64,000 bases of DNA from contig CM063110.1 of the NCBI GenBank assembly GCA_031841125.1, positions 36,161,214 to 36,225,213 of the forward strand. Direction: 5' to 3'. Made by a program: the position numbers and the translations under genes. Of this stretch, positions 43,807 to 55,551 are shown piece by piece. The notes under the pieces are model-generated. The model was not told the origin of the DNA, did no database searches, and saw nothing but the letters and a program-made list of their open reading frames with translations. Source of the stretch: Acanthococcus lagerstroemiae (Eukaryota; Arthropoda; Insecta; Hemiptera; Eriococcidae). The number at the start of each line of letters is the position of its first letter. Positions within the stretch are counted from its first letter, which is position 1.

Positions 43807-45054
43807 CAGGACATTTAGCCAAGGAAGGAAACCGAAAACGGGGATACAAGCTATCGGTCTGAACCCCCTACGGTAATAAAGGGGAAAGGGGTCGCCCCCA
43901 ATCCGGTAGCGTGACAAGATAGTTACAAGAATGGGTTCAGGGTGAATAGGGGTGGCCCAAAACAGATCAGTGTGGATGAGGGTGCTGGAGACCAATGCCC
44001 AAAACTGACCGGGTTAATTAGGTGTCGGTCGGTCGCTAACCCAGGTTTAGTAAATAAATGAATAAAAATGATCGGCACGTCTCTATTCAGTCGCCACAGT
44101 TATTCGACATTAAGACTGCCCCTCACAATGGAGTTCATCCATCGAATTTCGAATGCACTCGGACACTGCTTCTTTTGACTCGCCGGCGAATGAAATTAAA
44201 ATGTAGAAATACGATACACTCATACGTTGCGTTAAGTACACCAGAGCAAAGACGATTTATATTCTGCGGAAGGAGCAACAAGAAAATTTTCAGTCTTCTA
44301 ATGAAATCACGTACTTTCCTTATTATTTTTTCTTTTCAGTAACTTGCAACAATAATGCAGGATTTACAGCCACTGTAAATGGCACACGCAGTTATATGCG
44401 AGCAGAATACGAAACTCAGGAGTACGGTTGGCTTAATTTTGCGGCCCAGTATTTATGCATACAGATACCCGACCACTGCCGCAGTACACCGCAATCGCAT
44501 GTATCCAGATTTTGGCTGTTTTTCACATCGTCTGGCGAGATAACTCGCGAATATCGCGCCTAATAACTGCTGCGGCATTTTACGCCGGCGATACGGCCCG
44601 ACGAGGATGGTCCCGCCGGTGGCACTGCGTTTATAGAATATTTACATTGCGGAATTAAATTTCTCGAGGCTGCCGCTGCTATATACTGGTTTCTATCTGC
44701 GAAATGCAGCGTACATCCTTCCGTAATACCGCCATCGTCTGCAAGGAGCACGCTGTACACCAGCAGTTACATTTTCGCTTCCACGCCGACATGGAAAACA
44801 AATAATGGCGTCTGCTTATCGCAGCTTGCAACTGAATACCGATGAGGTAAGTCGCACTGTGAATTTGTGATACAAGAAGTACGTCCACTTGGACACAAAC
44901 ATTGATCGAGAGCTTATTGCGAACCCTCAGCAGAGGCGTATTCCCGTTTCTGGGAGGTAGCGCGAAACATTTCAGCAGAGACCCCATAATTTAAGTCACC
45001 GATGCGATACTCCAAGTGGTAGTTTTCGGAGCCACAGGTGTGGTATCTGAGGAC
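43807..45054. other. Unassigned, CpG-rich between 44.05 and 45.0 kb
   Basis: Non-repetitive, CpG-rich sequence with short frames on both strands and no recognisable domain. Probably unique host DNA. No promoter or exon can be defended. Confidence 0.35.
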
Positions 45055-46925
45055 CCATTTTTTGGTAAATTCAGGAACGATTTCCAAACAAAAACTATTA
45101 GTGGGTGAGAGAACTCAATCAGCATTTAGAATAAATATGAGAAGTAAAGTTGAAGAAAGAAAAAATAAATTAAAAATAAAAAATTTTTTAAAAAATACCT
45201 ATCTACACTGCACGCAGATACATCGGTACGTGGATACCTCTTATGGCTACCAAACTCGTTCTACGCATTCACAATCCACACACAACAAGAACGAGTAAAA
45301 CATTCGGCAAGAGTCGTCCATTCTTGGTATTGGGCGGCAATGGAACGAATGACTGCGTAAAGAGGAATACGCAACTACATCACAGCGGTAATGTTTTTCT
45401 TCAAATAGAAAACTGGTGACAATTTTTCTGTGTACAGAATTTTTGTGTCAAGCCTAGCCACTAAACATATCCATGTAAAAATCAATTTTGTATAATTCGG
45501 CTGACATTATTTTCTTGACTTTTGCTCACCTATAGAATCTCTAGATTGGCCACTGTGTGTTCCTCACTATCGGTGGCCCTGAAAGGTTTTCTAGGTGGAG
45601 GGGATGGGAGCAAAATTTGGACCGACAATCAGCCATTAAAATGTAATCAATTTTTGATTCTCATTTACCCCGACTAATAAAACGATCTCAGGTCTACAGA
45701 CGATGTGATTCCATTTGGTGAAAATATAGAAGACTTGCGAGACATGGTTGAAATCCTAAAAGAAAACAGCAGGATCACTGACCTAGAAGTTAACTCCATG
45801 AAAACTAAATACTTAACAAATCAGGAAAACAGCAGGCAATGTGGAAATAGAAGTTACTGATGAATAACTATACTTGGGGCACACAATTTCTTTTGAAGAC
45901 AAAGTGGAGAGAGAGGTGGAGCGTTGAAAAGCCAAAGTTTGGAAGAACTTCTAATCATTACAAAATATATACAGCAAAGCAAATGAGACAATAAAACTGA
46001 AAATATTGGGAAAGTGTACCCTACCAGTGTCTATGTATGGAACGCAAATGTGGGCCACAACAAAAACTCAAATCGACAAATTGTAGAGAGATATGCTGAG
46101 AAAAATATGAAAATTAAAAGGAGGGATAGAATAAAACACACAGCTATTGGGGGAGGGCAAAAATAGAATATACTGGATACAGGGTTAAAAAAATCATATT
46201 AGGTATTCAAGTTTGCCGATCATGTGCCGGGATTGAGGGACGACTGATGGAGTCAGAGTATCACAACATGAACCCCATATCAGGCTAAAAGGAGGAAGGG
46301 GAGACCATGATCAAGGTGGAAGGACGTAATCATGGGATATGTTGGCACTAGGTGGCAAGGCATGATGGTCAACAGAGATGTCTGGAGAAGGATTGGGGAG
46401 GCCTATACTCAGTGATGGGCCTACTGATGTTACCGTCGTGTTAGTGTATAATGTACAGTGAAACCTGGCTATAGTGGTACCTCAACAGACCACTCCAAAA
46501 ATTTCCATAGTTACAGGTTTCCCACATTAGCTAGATGAACCAGGAAAAAAATAAGTCTATACAGTATTGTATTAGCGATGTATGTACTGTACCTATTGGC
46601 GAGGATGATACGGTACACTTAGTCATATGAGCAAAGAATTTCGTGCAATACAGTACGACAGATAACGGAACAAAATGATTCTACTTTAAAGAAACCCGTG
46701 CGAACATGGAAAAATCAATAAAAGGCCCGTGCCAGTTTCCATTTTACACAGGTTTTTCGAACATTTTTAGTTTTCACTTCTACATTAGATAGGTTTTCCA
46801 GATTATACATTGAAATATACAGGTTTTCCAGATTAGACGAGTCCACTATCGACAGGTTTCACTGTATAAATACATATAAGATTAGAAATAATGGCTGATA
46901 TTATTATTATTATTATTATTATTAA
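45055..46925 (+). mobile_element. Chimeric LINE relic, copy 1
   Basis: The first 600 bp (45055-45690) are non-coding and shared with 48720-49360. At about 45690 the LINE RT begins at the catalytic box (FADD decayed to TDDV), followed by ENIEDLRDMVEILKEN, LEVNSMKTKYL, LGHTISFEDKVEREVE and, from 46005, KLKILGKCTLPVSMYGTQMW. The C-terminal SRWKDVIMGYVGTRWQGMM is near 46310-46370. The 3' end is split by a TA-flanked MITE (46456-46864) and finishes in an (ATT)n tail at 46898-46925. Everything upstream of the FADD box is missing in both copies. Confidence 0.75.
46456..46864. mobile_element. Tc1/mariner-pogo-type MITE, 409 bp, TA TSD
   Basis: Ends CAGTGAAACCTGGCTATAGTGG and the inverse CAGTGAAACCTGTCGATAGTGG, with TA directly outside both (46454-46455 and 46865-46866). 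CAGTGAAACCT is a frequent Tigger/pogo-like end. Inside, ACAGGTTTTCCAGATTA-type words are repeated near 46790-46840. Inserted in the 3' tail of the LINE. Confidence 0.85.
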
Positions 46926-48179
46926 TAGTCCAAAACTCGCAAATGTATCAGCCCAATTCTTATGAATTCCCCTGGCTTACTGGGAAGTTTCTCGGTATCT
47001 TACATGACCAGTTCTAGAATCAAACCAAAAATATTATGTCACGAAAATCTAGAATTCTGTAAGCCATAACTAACTTGTGATATGAAAGTTCGAAGCAGGG
47101 CGCGACAGAGAATTAGCTTTATTTGAAAAACTAGCGGAACATGGATAATCGAAAGCTTTCGGAATTTGCATCCAAGAAAATTGAGGAAGTAGAAACATTT
47201 CAGTATTTCACTCGTTTCACAGAGCCTCAGTAAATCCAGTTTATGCTAACCGCGTCATAACCCTCTTAAATTACTCTTTTCATATCTCTTGGAAGTTTTA
47301 CAGCTGCTGCATCGACGCTGGAGTAAACATTAGAGAAGTTTATTAAAATTTCATTTCTACGCGAATTTTCTGAATTATACAGTGAGAATCACAGTAAGTA
47401 TAACAATCTCAGTTCGCGGTCATTTTCACGCCAAGTAGGTATATTGCTTCGTCTCCTAACTGTGTAAGATAATAATGAGCAGTCTGTCAAGATCAGCATA
47501 GACTACTAAAATCACACCATATTGTCTCATCCTACAGATACGCACGCGGAAATTCATTATTTATTTGCACGTTATAAAGGTGCATGGGAAACAAGACAAC
47601 TACTGGATAATTCAAAAGGACAAAGGATTAGAGAAGGATTATCAGGCGCGTGCGGTATCTACCAAAAAGCATTAATTAAGAGGGTTGTTGACTAAAATAT
47701 TTGCTTTCCTTTTCAGGTGAACTTTTACAAAGCGATTAATTAATTGTTACAGCTGCGAGAATATTATTTGTAATCCAGATGGGCCTACACACACTACTTG
47801 TGTCACGCGCTCTAGCAAACTGCCTAAAGTAGAATAGTCCGGTAAATGAGGAGGATTCTAAAATGCAAAAAATGACGCGCAGATGAAACTTGGTAAGATT
47901 GTTTTTTACCACCATCTGATAGTCCCCTAAAAATTCCTTAAAAAATCCGCAATGAGAAAATGGTGTCAAACGGGGAGAAGAAGGGGGAGTAAATATGGAG
48001 CTTGGACCATATCTGGGTCATTCTACGAGAATGTTAATATTTTTATTCCAGTCAAATATATCTTGTGAACTAAGTAGATAAGCACACTAGAAGAAAGCAT
48101 ATGGTAATGAAAGAATGTTGTTATCTATTTCCTCAGCACAATAGCAATAATGTAGATCGCCATCCATGCTTTTGCGCCA
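46926..48179. other. Unassigned AT-rich DNA
   Basis: No gene or repeat boundary recognised. Confidence 0.4.
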
Positions 48180-48345
48180 CACAGATAATGTCACTCGCAC
48201 TGAGTTAAATCAGTCAATCCATCAATTATCATAGTCTTTTGTCCTCACAGAAGACTTCAACGCCCATAGTGGGAACCTTAACATACTAATCAATGTGGAA
48301 AATTAATCGGAACTTTCCTCAACACAGCCGGTATTGCACTTTTGA
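48180..48345 (+). mobile_element. Possible LINE endonuclease scrap
   Basis: A plus-strand frame gives VLTEDFNAHSGN near 48242-48277, matching the G-D-F-N-A-H core of R1/Jockey-type endonucleases with E for G. Only this motif is visible, so it is weak. Confidence 0.35.
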
Positions 48346-48399
48346 ATACTGGTTCACCAACTCGTTTCAACATATGTACACTAGTACCTTATCTGCGAT

Positions 48400-48690
48400 T
48401 GATCTCCCCATTAGCAGCACTAGCGAATTGTTCCGAATCCAGTGGTCCGTTTTTCAAGTGACCTATCAATGAATAGACGTTCATCAACAGTCTCCTGAAT
48501 ACTTCTCTCAATCCTTCCTCGTTCTTTATAGGCCTGCTAAGACCGGCTAATTTTTGGTCTGCTTTCTTGGCCATCATCTGCATTTACTTTTGGATGCTTT
48601 GCTTCCTATCGAACCACAACCCTAGATACTTGATGGGTGTACAGAATCCAATCTTTACATCTTTCAGGCAGAAGGACGGGGGATTTTGGT
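48400..48690 (-). mobile_element. LINE reverse transcriptase thumb scrap (R1/I-like)
   Basis: Minus-strand residues PIKYLGLWFDRKQSIQK, then QMMAKKADQKLAGLSR, then REVFRRLLMNVYSLI. This matches the YLG thumb motif and the downstream A-x-K-x-x-x-x-L-x-x-L ... R-R-x-L-L-x-x-V of R1/I-type elements. One stop at about 48584. Confidence 0.65.
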
Positions 48691-48719
48691 ACACAAACAG
48701 AACTGAAGAATATCAAAAT

Positions 48720-49725
48720 AGAAACTTTTTTAGTAAATTCAGAAACCATTTAGGTACAAACAAAAACTGTTAGTGAGTGAGAGATAACTCAATCCGTATT
48801 TAGAATAAGTAGGTATGAGAAGTAAAGTTGAAGAAAGAAAGAAAAAAAGTATCTATAGGTACACTGCACGCAGATACATCGATACGTGGATACCTCTCTT
48901 ATGGCTACCAAACTCGTTCCACGCATTCAGTCCACGCGCAACAAGAACGAGTAAAACATTCGGCAAGAGTCGTTCATTCTCGGTGTTGGTCGGCAATGGA
49001 ACGAATGACTGCGTAAAGAGGAATACGTAACTACGTCCCAGCGGTAACGTTTTTCTTCAAACAGAAAACTGGTGACAATTTTTCTGCGTACAGAATTTTT
49101 GTGTCATGCCTAGCCATTAAACATATCCATGTAAAAATCAATTTTGTATAATTCGGCTAACATTATTTTCCTGACTTTTGCTCGCCTATAGAATCTCTAG
49201 ATTGACCACCGTGTGCTCCTCAATATTGGTGGCGCTGGAAGGGTTTCTAGGTGGAAGGGGAGAGGGAAAAATTTTGAATGACACCAGCCATTAAAATATT
49301 TGTAATACTGCAATTTTTGGTTCTCATTTTCCCAGACTAATAAACCAACCTCAGGTTTGCAGATAATATGGTTCTGTCCGGCAAAAATGTAGAAGACTTG
49401 CGAGACATGGTTGAAATCCTATAAGAAAACAGCAGAATCGCTGGCTTAGAAGTTAACAACGCGAAAACTAAATACTTAATAAATCAGGAAGCCAGCAGAC
49501 TACAAATAATAAACGGGATGGAAACAGAAAAAGTTAATGAATAGGTACATACAAATATTAAACTTAGAGCACACAATTTCTTTCAAAGACAAACTGGAGA
49601 AAGAACTGGAGCATCGGAAAGCCCAAATTCGGAAGAACTTCTGGTCATTAAAGAAGATGAACAAGGGCAAAACGACGATGACAACAAAGATGAGGACAAA
49701 GACAACAACTGTGTGCTAGTGTGGA
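48720..49725 (+). mobile_element. Chimeric LINE relic, copy 2 (direct duplicate)
   Basis: Colinear with 45055-45960 over about 930 bp, offset about 3.67 kb. It shares the non-coding part (CACTGCACGCAGATACATCG, GAACGAGTAAAACATTCGGC, CAGAAAACTGGTGACAATTT) and the same switch into LINE coding at the FADD box (here FADNMVL at about 49355), then EDLRDMVEIL, AGLEVNNAKTKYLINQE, FKDKLEKELEHRKAQIRKNF. Similarity ends near 49650. Copy 2 keeps some better-preserved frames than copy 1. Confidence 0.75.
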
Positions 49726-49734
49726 GTTCTTGTC

Positions 49735-50620
49735 CGGTTCACAGATAGGTAGTATAAGTTATGCTTCTCACCATGTTGTAGGAAAACTGCTCCTGCCATG
49801 TGCGATTAAAGAGATAGGTGATAGCTTCAAAGTGTTTTAAGTTGAGATGTTCAAGTGGTGTAGCATGGACTCCATCAGGACCAGGGCTGGCGTTTTTCAA
49901 GGATTATATAGAGTCCTGTACTTCGGCAACAGTAATAGGCAGATCTGTATCTCGTTGTGGGAGCTTTGTTGAGTCCCTAAGTGGTGAGTTCCAGTTCAGA
50001 GGTTGGTTACCGTCGGACTGAGTGGATAGTATAATAGCGGTCAGCGAAAGTTTCGAGTCTATATAGAAGTTTGTAGCTGATTGTTTTTGTCACTAGACTG
50101 GAATTGGGGTATATACTCTTTTGTTGTTAGTAAACAAAAGTGCTGTAGACGCAGTAGAATGGATAGTAGAAATAAAGTCTCGGCAGCTTTCTCGTTTTTT
50201 TTTTTTTTTTTTTTTTTTTGCTAGACTGATTTTGGCATGGGCAATCTTAAAGAACTTTAAATTTTCTATTAGAGGTTGCCTTCTACATTTGTTGAGAAGT
50301 TTATGTTTTTGTACTGTAAGTTCTTGACATTCTGCATTCCACCAAGGTACACGGTGTCTAAAAGGACCGTCTATAAAAGTAGTTTAGTATGTGGAATTGC
50401 TCTGGTTGCAACAGTCAGTATATGTACTTGTGGTGTGACGGTTTCGAGTATGTTGTCTACACGTTGACTCGAGTGTACGCTGGAAAGATCTATTAACACT
50501 CTGTACATGTTCCAGACAGCATCAGAGAAATGCCATTTAGATGAGAGTATCTGCGGCTTCAAAAACAGGGACAGCAGATTTAAAATCAGCGGATAGGGGT
50601 CGATTGAGTACAACACAGAA
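49735..50620 (-). mobile_element. LINE relic, linker and RT N-terminal part (Jockey/I-like)
   Basis: Minus strand, from 50400 down: HRVPWWNAECQELTVQKHKL (the VPWWN-x-E-C linker between endonuclease and RT in Jockey/R1/I-type LINEs), ATNFYIDSKLSLTA-like residues, DLPITVAEVQDSI and SLKNASPGPDGVHA (RT box 0/1, about 49895), then HFEAITYLFN. A T-run of 25 (50197-50221) lies within it on the plus strand. It is truncated at 49735, next to the chimeric LINE copy. Confidence 0.75.
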
Positions 50621-50649
50621 TAAACGGCGTGGATGATATACCTACTTCT

Positions 50650-51540
50650 ATTGTATTTTTATTTTCTTTTAATTTTTAACAAGGGTATCACGTCACACGT
50701 CAGTTTTTTTTTTAAATAATTTAATATTACTCTCTCCATAGAATTCTGAGCGTTTTTTAATTTATTCTTATCCTTTTTATTGTATGACCATGTTTGGGAA
50801 CCATACGTTATTGTGGGAAGAATGTACGCATTGTAAATCTTGCATTTATGTTGTAAACTGAAACTTCGAGTATAGGTTTTAGGGACCAGAACTTTGCACA
50901 ACCCTAGTGCTATTCTACAGTTAAATTTCCTGTTCAGTTTGTTTTTGTAGTAAGGCATACTGGACTAGATATACATATATTATATTTTCCACTATTTCAG
51001 TTGGTTGTGAATTTTCAATTATTTTTACATCTTTATTTTTTCACCAAAATTTTTCTTTTCCCTCTGGATTCAGTTCTGGTCCTGCTAGCCTCGCTTTCTC
51101 AACAAATTCGATGATCATTTCTGTAAATTCTGCACTGCTTCTTACAATTAGGGTAACATCGTCGGCAAAGCGTAGATTAGGTACTCAAGTGTAAATCATT
51201 GATATTAATACCTTTTCCCAGCTAATTAGTCAGCCTAAAGATTTCCTCTAATGCATAATTGAATAGCAGAGGGGACAAGGAGTCCCCTTGCTTCACTTCC
51301 CTTTCAATGTTAAAAGATATATCCTCCCCTTCAATCACTATTGTAGCTTTTACATTTGTGTATATAGTTGTTTTATAATATCTACCAGAAGCTGTGACGT
51401 ACATCGGTTTTCCAAGACTATGTAGAGGAAACTAGGTATATGTTCTAAAAGGTATTGAATACTTTCTTTAAAATCAATAAAACGCTAAATAAATGTCCAC
51501 TGATTCTTCTATAAGCTGCTTAATGGTGTGTATATTAGCT
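50650..51540 (-). mobile_element. LINE reverse transcriptase relic (RTE-like), minus strand
   Basis: Minus strand, from 51480 down: FIDFKKAF-like residues, REVKQGDSLSPLLFNYALEE (about 51306-51247), then LRFADDVTLIVRSSAEF with FADD at about 51170-51158, then ENAQNSMERVIL-like residues and YILPTITYGSQTWSYN near 50810. This covers RT boxes A, B, C and thumb in order with frameshifts between them. Confidence 0.8.
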
Positions 51541-51610
51541 AATCAATATGCAAAAGAACAAGCTGGATTTCGGAAAAATTACTACTCCACAATAGATCAT
51601 ATACACATAA
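51541..51610 (+). mobile_element. Inverted LINE RT scrap
   Basis: Plus-strand frame gives EQAGFRKNYYSTIDHIH, the RT box 2/3 motif (E-Q-A-G-F-R) that should precede box A. It lies at the 5' edge of the minus-strand LINE relic but in the opposite orientation. Confidence 0.6.
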
Positions 51611-51976
51611 TTTTTAGTCTATCTTCTATTATTTTGTAAAAGATTTTTGCTGCTTTTGGGGTTAAGTAGTGATATGGGCCTATAGTTTTAGATAAAATGT
51701 GGATCGCCTTTCTTATGTAAGTATTAATATTATATTTGAATGCCTCCATTCCTATGGTATTTGGTTAGAAAATTTGTATTGTAGATCTCGGTTAATTTTT
51801 TTATTAGTACTTCACTTTTCCTTCTTTGGAGTGCTTATTCGTCAAGTCATCGCAGCGTGGGGCTTCATTATTATTTTTAAATTTTTTATTACATATGTTC
51901 CAATTCAATCTTCGTGATATCAATCGGGATCAGTTTCATAACTAGGGTTTTCATACGGCCTCTTGCACAAGTCTGA
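51611..51976. other. Unassigned AT-rich DNA
   Basis: No clear feature; it may hold further LINE remnants without motifs. Confidence 0.35.
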
Positions 51977-52445
51977 TTACTTTACTGAACAACTATTTTG
52001 CACAATGCATTTCGACAGGTGATTCTGAGGTACTTTTTAACGCTGAACACGATACTGCGACCCATTTTTCTCTGTCACGTCACAATTCGGAGTTCTGAAC
52101 GACTGAAATTCGTTTCCATTTTGTTTTTGCATTGGAATAAGCGGTACCACTGACTGATATTATCAGTGTTATCAGACCGCAATAACAGAAAACAAACAGT
52201 CGGAATACACACCACTACACACGACCGCAACACACAACAACACGAATCAGTATGACCACATTCAGTTCCTAAACCTCTTTTTGAACACATTTAGTTGAAT
52301 TTTTTATAGTTTTTGATCAGAAAAACTAGACGTGATAGAGAAAAACGGCCGACGGCACTGTATTCAGCGTTGAAAAGTACTCAAGAATCACCTCCTTAAA
52401 TGCGTTGTGCAAACAAAAAATTTCATTTTGTTCAGTAGTGTTATT
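51977..52445. mobile_element. Foldback element, about 470 bp
   Basis: Left arm 51977-52081 and right arm 52332-52445 are inverse: TTACTTTACTGAACAA-type, TTTTGCACAATGCATTT, AGGTGATTCT, GTACTTTTTAACGCTGAA, TTTTTCTCTGTCACGTC. A fragment of the same arm (GAACGCTGAACACGATGGCG, TTTTTCTCGATAAC) is at about 61157-61204. No clean target duplication. Confidence 0.65.
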
Positions 52446-53871
52446 AATTTGCCTAGACCTGTGAAGGTCCTGATAATACTTGGGTGCTATTTCAGTTCAA
52501 TTGTAATAGATTTGTATTAGACCAAAGCCAAACAATTCCATTTTCTGTTTAATTATAGGTACTTCATCACCATAACCAATTTTCACGCTGAGGCATCATC
52601 CTTGATGTTACTGCATAGGTAACCATAATCAAATTGATTAAAAAGCAAAACCAAAGATTACAGCCGCCAGTACACACTATCATGCTGAGCTATTCAATTT
52701 CTTAGAAAATCATTCATTTGGTAGCGAAGTGTGATACATTACATTCACATTTACCTTCGCTGAAACAGCGCGTTTTTGATGCACTAGACGCTATGGTCAA
52801 AAGCATTTCAAGTCGACAAATACTTTTCAGCAAATGTTAGAAATGCAACATCTTCATATTATATTCAGCCGATACCTATGCAACGTTAATAAGATGTACG
52901 TAGATACATATGCATCTGTATTCAACCACCCGCATTGGCCGAATACAAACATATTTTCGCCAAACTGCCTACACAGAATTATGCTGATGGGGTACATAAC
53001 ATGTCGAATATCTATAGATAACATACGCCCATGAAAGTTCGAATTACATTCCAGATTCAACGAATGTTTGCTTGGAAATCGCTCAGTACCTTCAACTGAA
53101 CTGCACTCGACACGGGTTTTATTCCAAATCAAAACCCTGTATAACTACAATTATGATTAGGTAATATGAGAGAATTTTTGCGTCCTTCCAGGCTGAAGCT
53201 TTCAAGACACGGCGCGTGTCAAGTATTAGCCGAGGGTGTAGAAAATTGCTAAGCAGAAACTACAATACCCATAGTCATGTACTTTCGCAAACCCATTAGT
53301 TTCTTTCTATGTAATCTCTGGCTTCCTCATTCATTGCAATTAGGTTTCTCAACTGTTTTCGTCCCCTTTGTCCAATCTGAGGAATCGTGGAATGTACTAC
53401 AGTATCCGACTGCATACACACGCTGCTATAGAAACGAATGGAGCAACTTACTCGCTAAGTACATATTCATGTTATGCGCACAAATGTAACGATAAAAGCA
53501 ACGTATTACTCACCAAAAACTGAACTGCAAAATGAACGAAAACCGAAAACTAAACCCGAAATTTCAAATCAACGAAAACAACTGCGATATAAAAGTAATA
53601 GCAAAATGAAAATGAGCGAACTTCAGAACATTGCGAAAATCACAACACCATGAGCCGATTAAAACAGATCGCCATGGTGTGACAATGTAAAAAAAAAATC
53701 AGCATTATCCCAACTGTGCGCAGTTTTACCAATCGCAAGGCATGCAGAGATAAGAGCTAAAACTGAAAAGGTGCTTTAGGTGTGTTTTCAAGGGTTTCTA
53801 ATCCAAAAACCAGTTATATGTTATCAGTTCATCACCCATGATCTTCAAAAAGTCGAAAAATACACCATTTC
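52446..53871. other. Unassigned DNA
   Basis: No supported gene or repeat boundary. Confidence 0.4.
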
Positions 53872-53879
53872 CTCGTGAG

Positions 53880-54474
53880 CAGGGTTGAAAAAAAAAAGAA
53901 AACTTTTTTAAATTATAAAAGAATAACACAAGTGTTTTGTTTTTGTTTTAAAACATGTTCTTATTAGTATTTTTTTTTTTTGTTTTAAAACGTTTAAACC
54001 ATGTTTTTCTTGTTTTTTTCCTACTTCCGACCGTTTTGTCTTACCTTTTTTCTTACCTTTTTGTTCCGTTATTCGATCTTCAATTCTGACATCACCCAGT
54101 AAGTTACTGTTAGAAAGAATACCCATCGTTGGGCCAAGGGCCAACAAATAATGTATTGATAATTATCACAGTCAAATCATTTAGTAAATTTTTGTGTGAA
54201 ATTCTGAAATTTATTTGTACTTGACAAATTATTTTGGTTCCTGTAAATTTTGGGTGCGAAAATCTCAAAGAAAATGAAGAAAAAAAAAAGGTTACAAAAA
54301 CACGTTTGAAACAAATAAAGAAACGTTTTAAAACACATATGAGGAGTTATCTGTCAAAAGGGCGTCCGTTCAATGTATTTCTTATGGAACGGACGCCCTT
54401 TTGACAGATAACTTCTCATATTCGTTTTAAAACAATGATTGTTTTTTTCATTGTTTTAAAACATGCCAATCCTG
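53880..54474. mobile_element. hAT element, non-autonomous, 595 bp, exact 8-bp TSD
   Basis: Ends CAGGGTTG and the inverse of CAGGATTGGCATG; CTCGTGAG lies on both sides (53872-53879 and 54475-54482), an exact 8-bp duplication. The palindrome GTTTTAAAAC occurs at least five times inside (near 53945, 53983, 54325, 54424 and 54453). The minus frame 54147-53908 is lysine-rich and has no recognisable transposase motif. A 77-bp foldback is nested at 54341-54417. Confidence 0.85.
54341..54417. mobile_element. 77-bp foldback MITE, copy 2 (GAGGAG family)
   Basis: Same length and the same 15-nt loop as copy 1 at 21297-21373; arms of 31 bp with one mismatch (right arm ACTTCTC). Flanked by ATAT on both sides (54337-54340, 54418-54421). 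Inserted inside the hAT element, hence younger than it. Confidence 0.9.
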
Positions 54475-54482
54475 CTCGTGAG

Positions 54483-54740
54483 TCGTGACACAATAAGCAG
54501 AAATCAGTGGTGTTACCTTTGGTCAAGGGAATTTGCTTACATTTTCTCTAGAAGATGGCTTCCCTGCGGATTTTTAGAGTGTTTGCCGCGCGTAGTGCTA
54601 CAAGCACCTTTAAATACCTTTAAATACCGCAGTGAATTGTTTACAGACCATATAGTTCATGCAGTTTTAGTTCCGTTTCATATTACAATACGACCTGTTT
54701 ACACGTTCTCTGTCAACTTGTGCCATCTTTTGGTAAGTCA
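54483..54740. repeat. Dispersed repeat family B, copy 2
   Basis: Colinear with 11804-12097: GAGTGTTTGCCGCGCG, CTACAAGCACC, GTGAATTGTTTACAGA, GTTTTAGTTCCGTTTCAT, TGGTAAGTCAG. Ends not defined. Confidence 0.6.
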
Positions 54741-55001
54741 GTTTTATCGCATAGATTTTGGTACTGTGTCTGAATCTCTGAATAGTTTAGCTTCAAAGCT
54801 TCAACATTTCACATTTGGTTTTGTTTTATCTTTTATCAATACCAGTGTAGGAAGTTATAGCGCAACAATACTTTTTAAGAATGAAGCTTAGCAAAAAGTT
54901 CATTTTATTGACTTTAACGTATCAGCTAGTTTAAATGCAGTTAAATTCCCATATAAGTCACACTTGAAAACAACAGAACATAGCAAAAACACCCTCTTAC
55001 T

Positions 55002-55024
55002 ACCTCGCTATTTGCGAGGTAGCT
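55002..55024. other. Perfect 9-bp stem hairpin
   Basis: CTACCTCGC-TATTT-GCGAGGTAG. It is isolated; a CAGCTAGT word 70 bases upstream resembles a Helitron 3' end but lies on the wrong side. Confidence 0.5.
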
Positions 55025-55092
55025 TGTTAATTGTTTGAGACAATGTTGTTTAGCTGAATTAATGCGATTTGAACAGTCTATCTATCATTAAT

Positions 55093-55543
55093 CAGAGTTG
55101 GAATTTGGAAAGCTAGCTGAAAGCTGAAAGTTTTAAGCCGAAAGCTAGAGTTGGAAAATTTTGATGGCAAGAAGCCGAAGGTTAAAAGTTGAAAAATACT
55201 TTTTGATGGGAAGCAAAAGCTAAAAGTTTTATTTATTCAGCCTTTCCTTTCATTTTTTCGCCCTCTTCCTTTCCAATTTCCTTTTCTCTCTCTCCAAGTC
55301 TTGAAGTGAGATCAAATTCTATTCTCAACAAACTAATAAACAATGCCTCATTCATAATTTTTTAATGAAAAATCAAACGTTGAAAGTTTTAAGCCAAAAG
55401 TTGAATCATTTCGATGCTGGAAAGCCAAAAGTTTAGAGCTTAAAAAATATTTCTAGTAAAATCCGAAAAGCCAAAAGTTTTCTATGATAGAATTGAAGCT
55501 AAAGTCAAAAGTGAAAGCTTCATCTTACAGCTTTCCACCCCTG
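55093..55543. mobile_element. hAT MITE with GAAAGCT-rich interior, 451 bp
   Basis: The right end is the inverse of CAGGGGTGGAAAGCTG; the left end is CAGAGTTGGAATTTGGAAAGC. The right flank CTATCAAT (55544-55551) resembles the left flank CTATCA-TTA-AT (55082-55092) with a 3-base insertion. The interior is a degenerate series of AAAGCTGAAAGTTTTAAGCC-type words. Confidence 0.65.
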
Positions 55544-55551
55544 CTATCAAT

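Noticed and set aside
54915..54940. CAGCTAGT word resembling a Helitron 3' terminus
   Set aside because: No GC-rich hairpin directly upstream and no matching TC start nearby; the hairpin at 55002 is on the wrong side.
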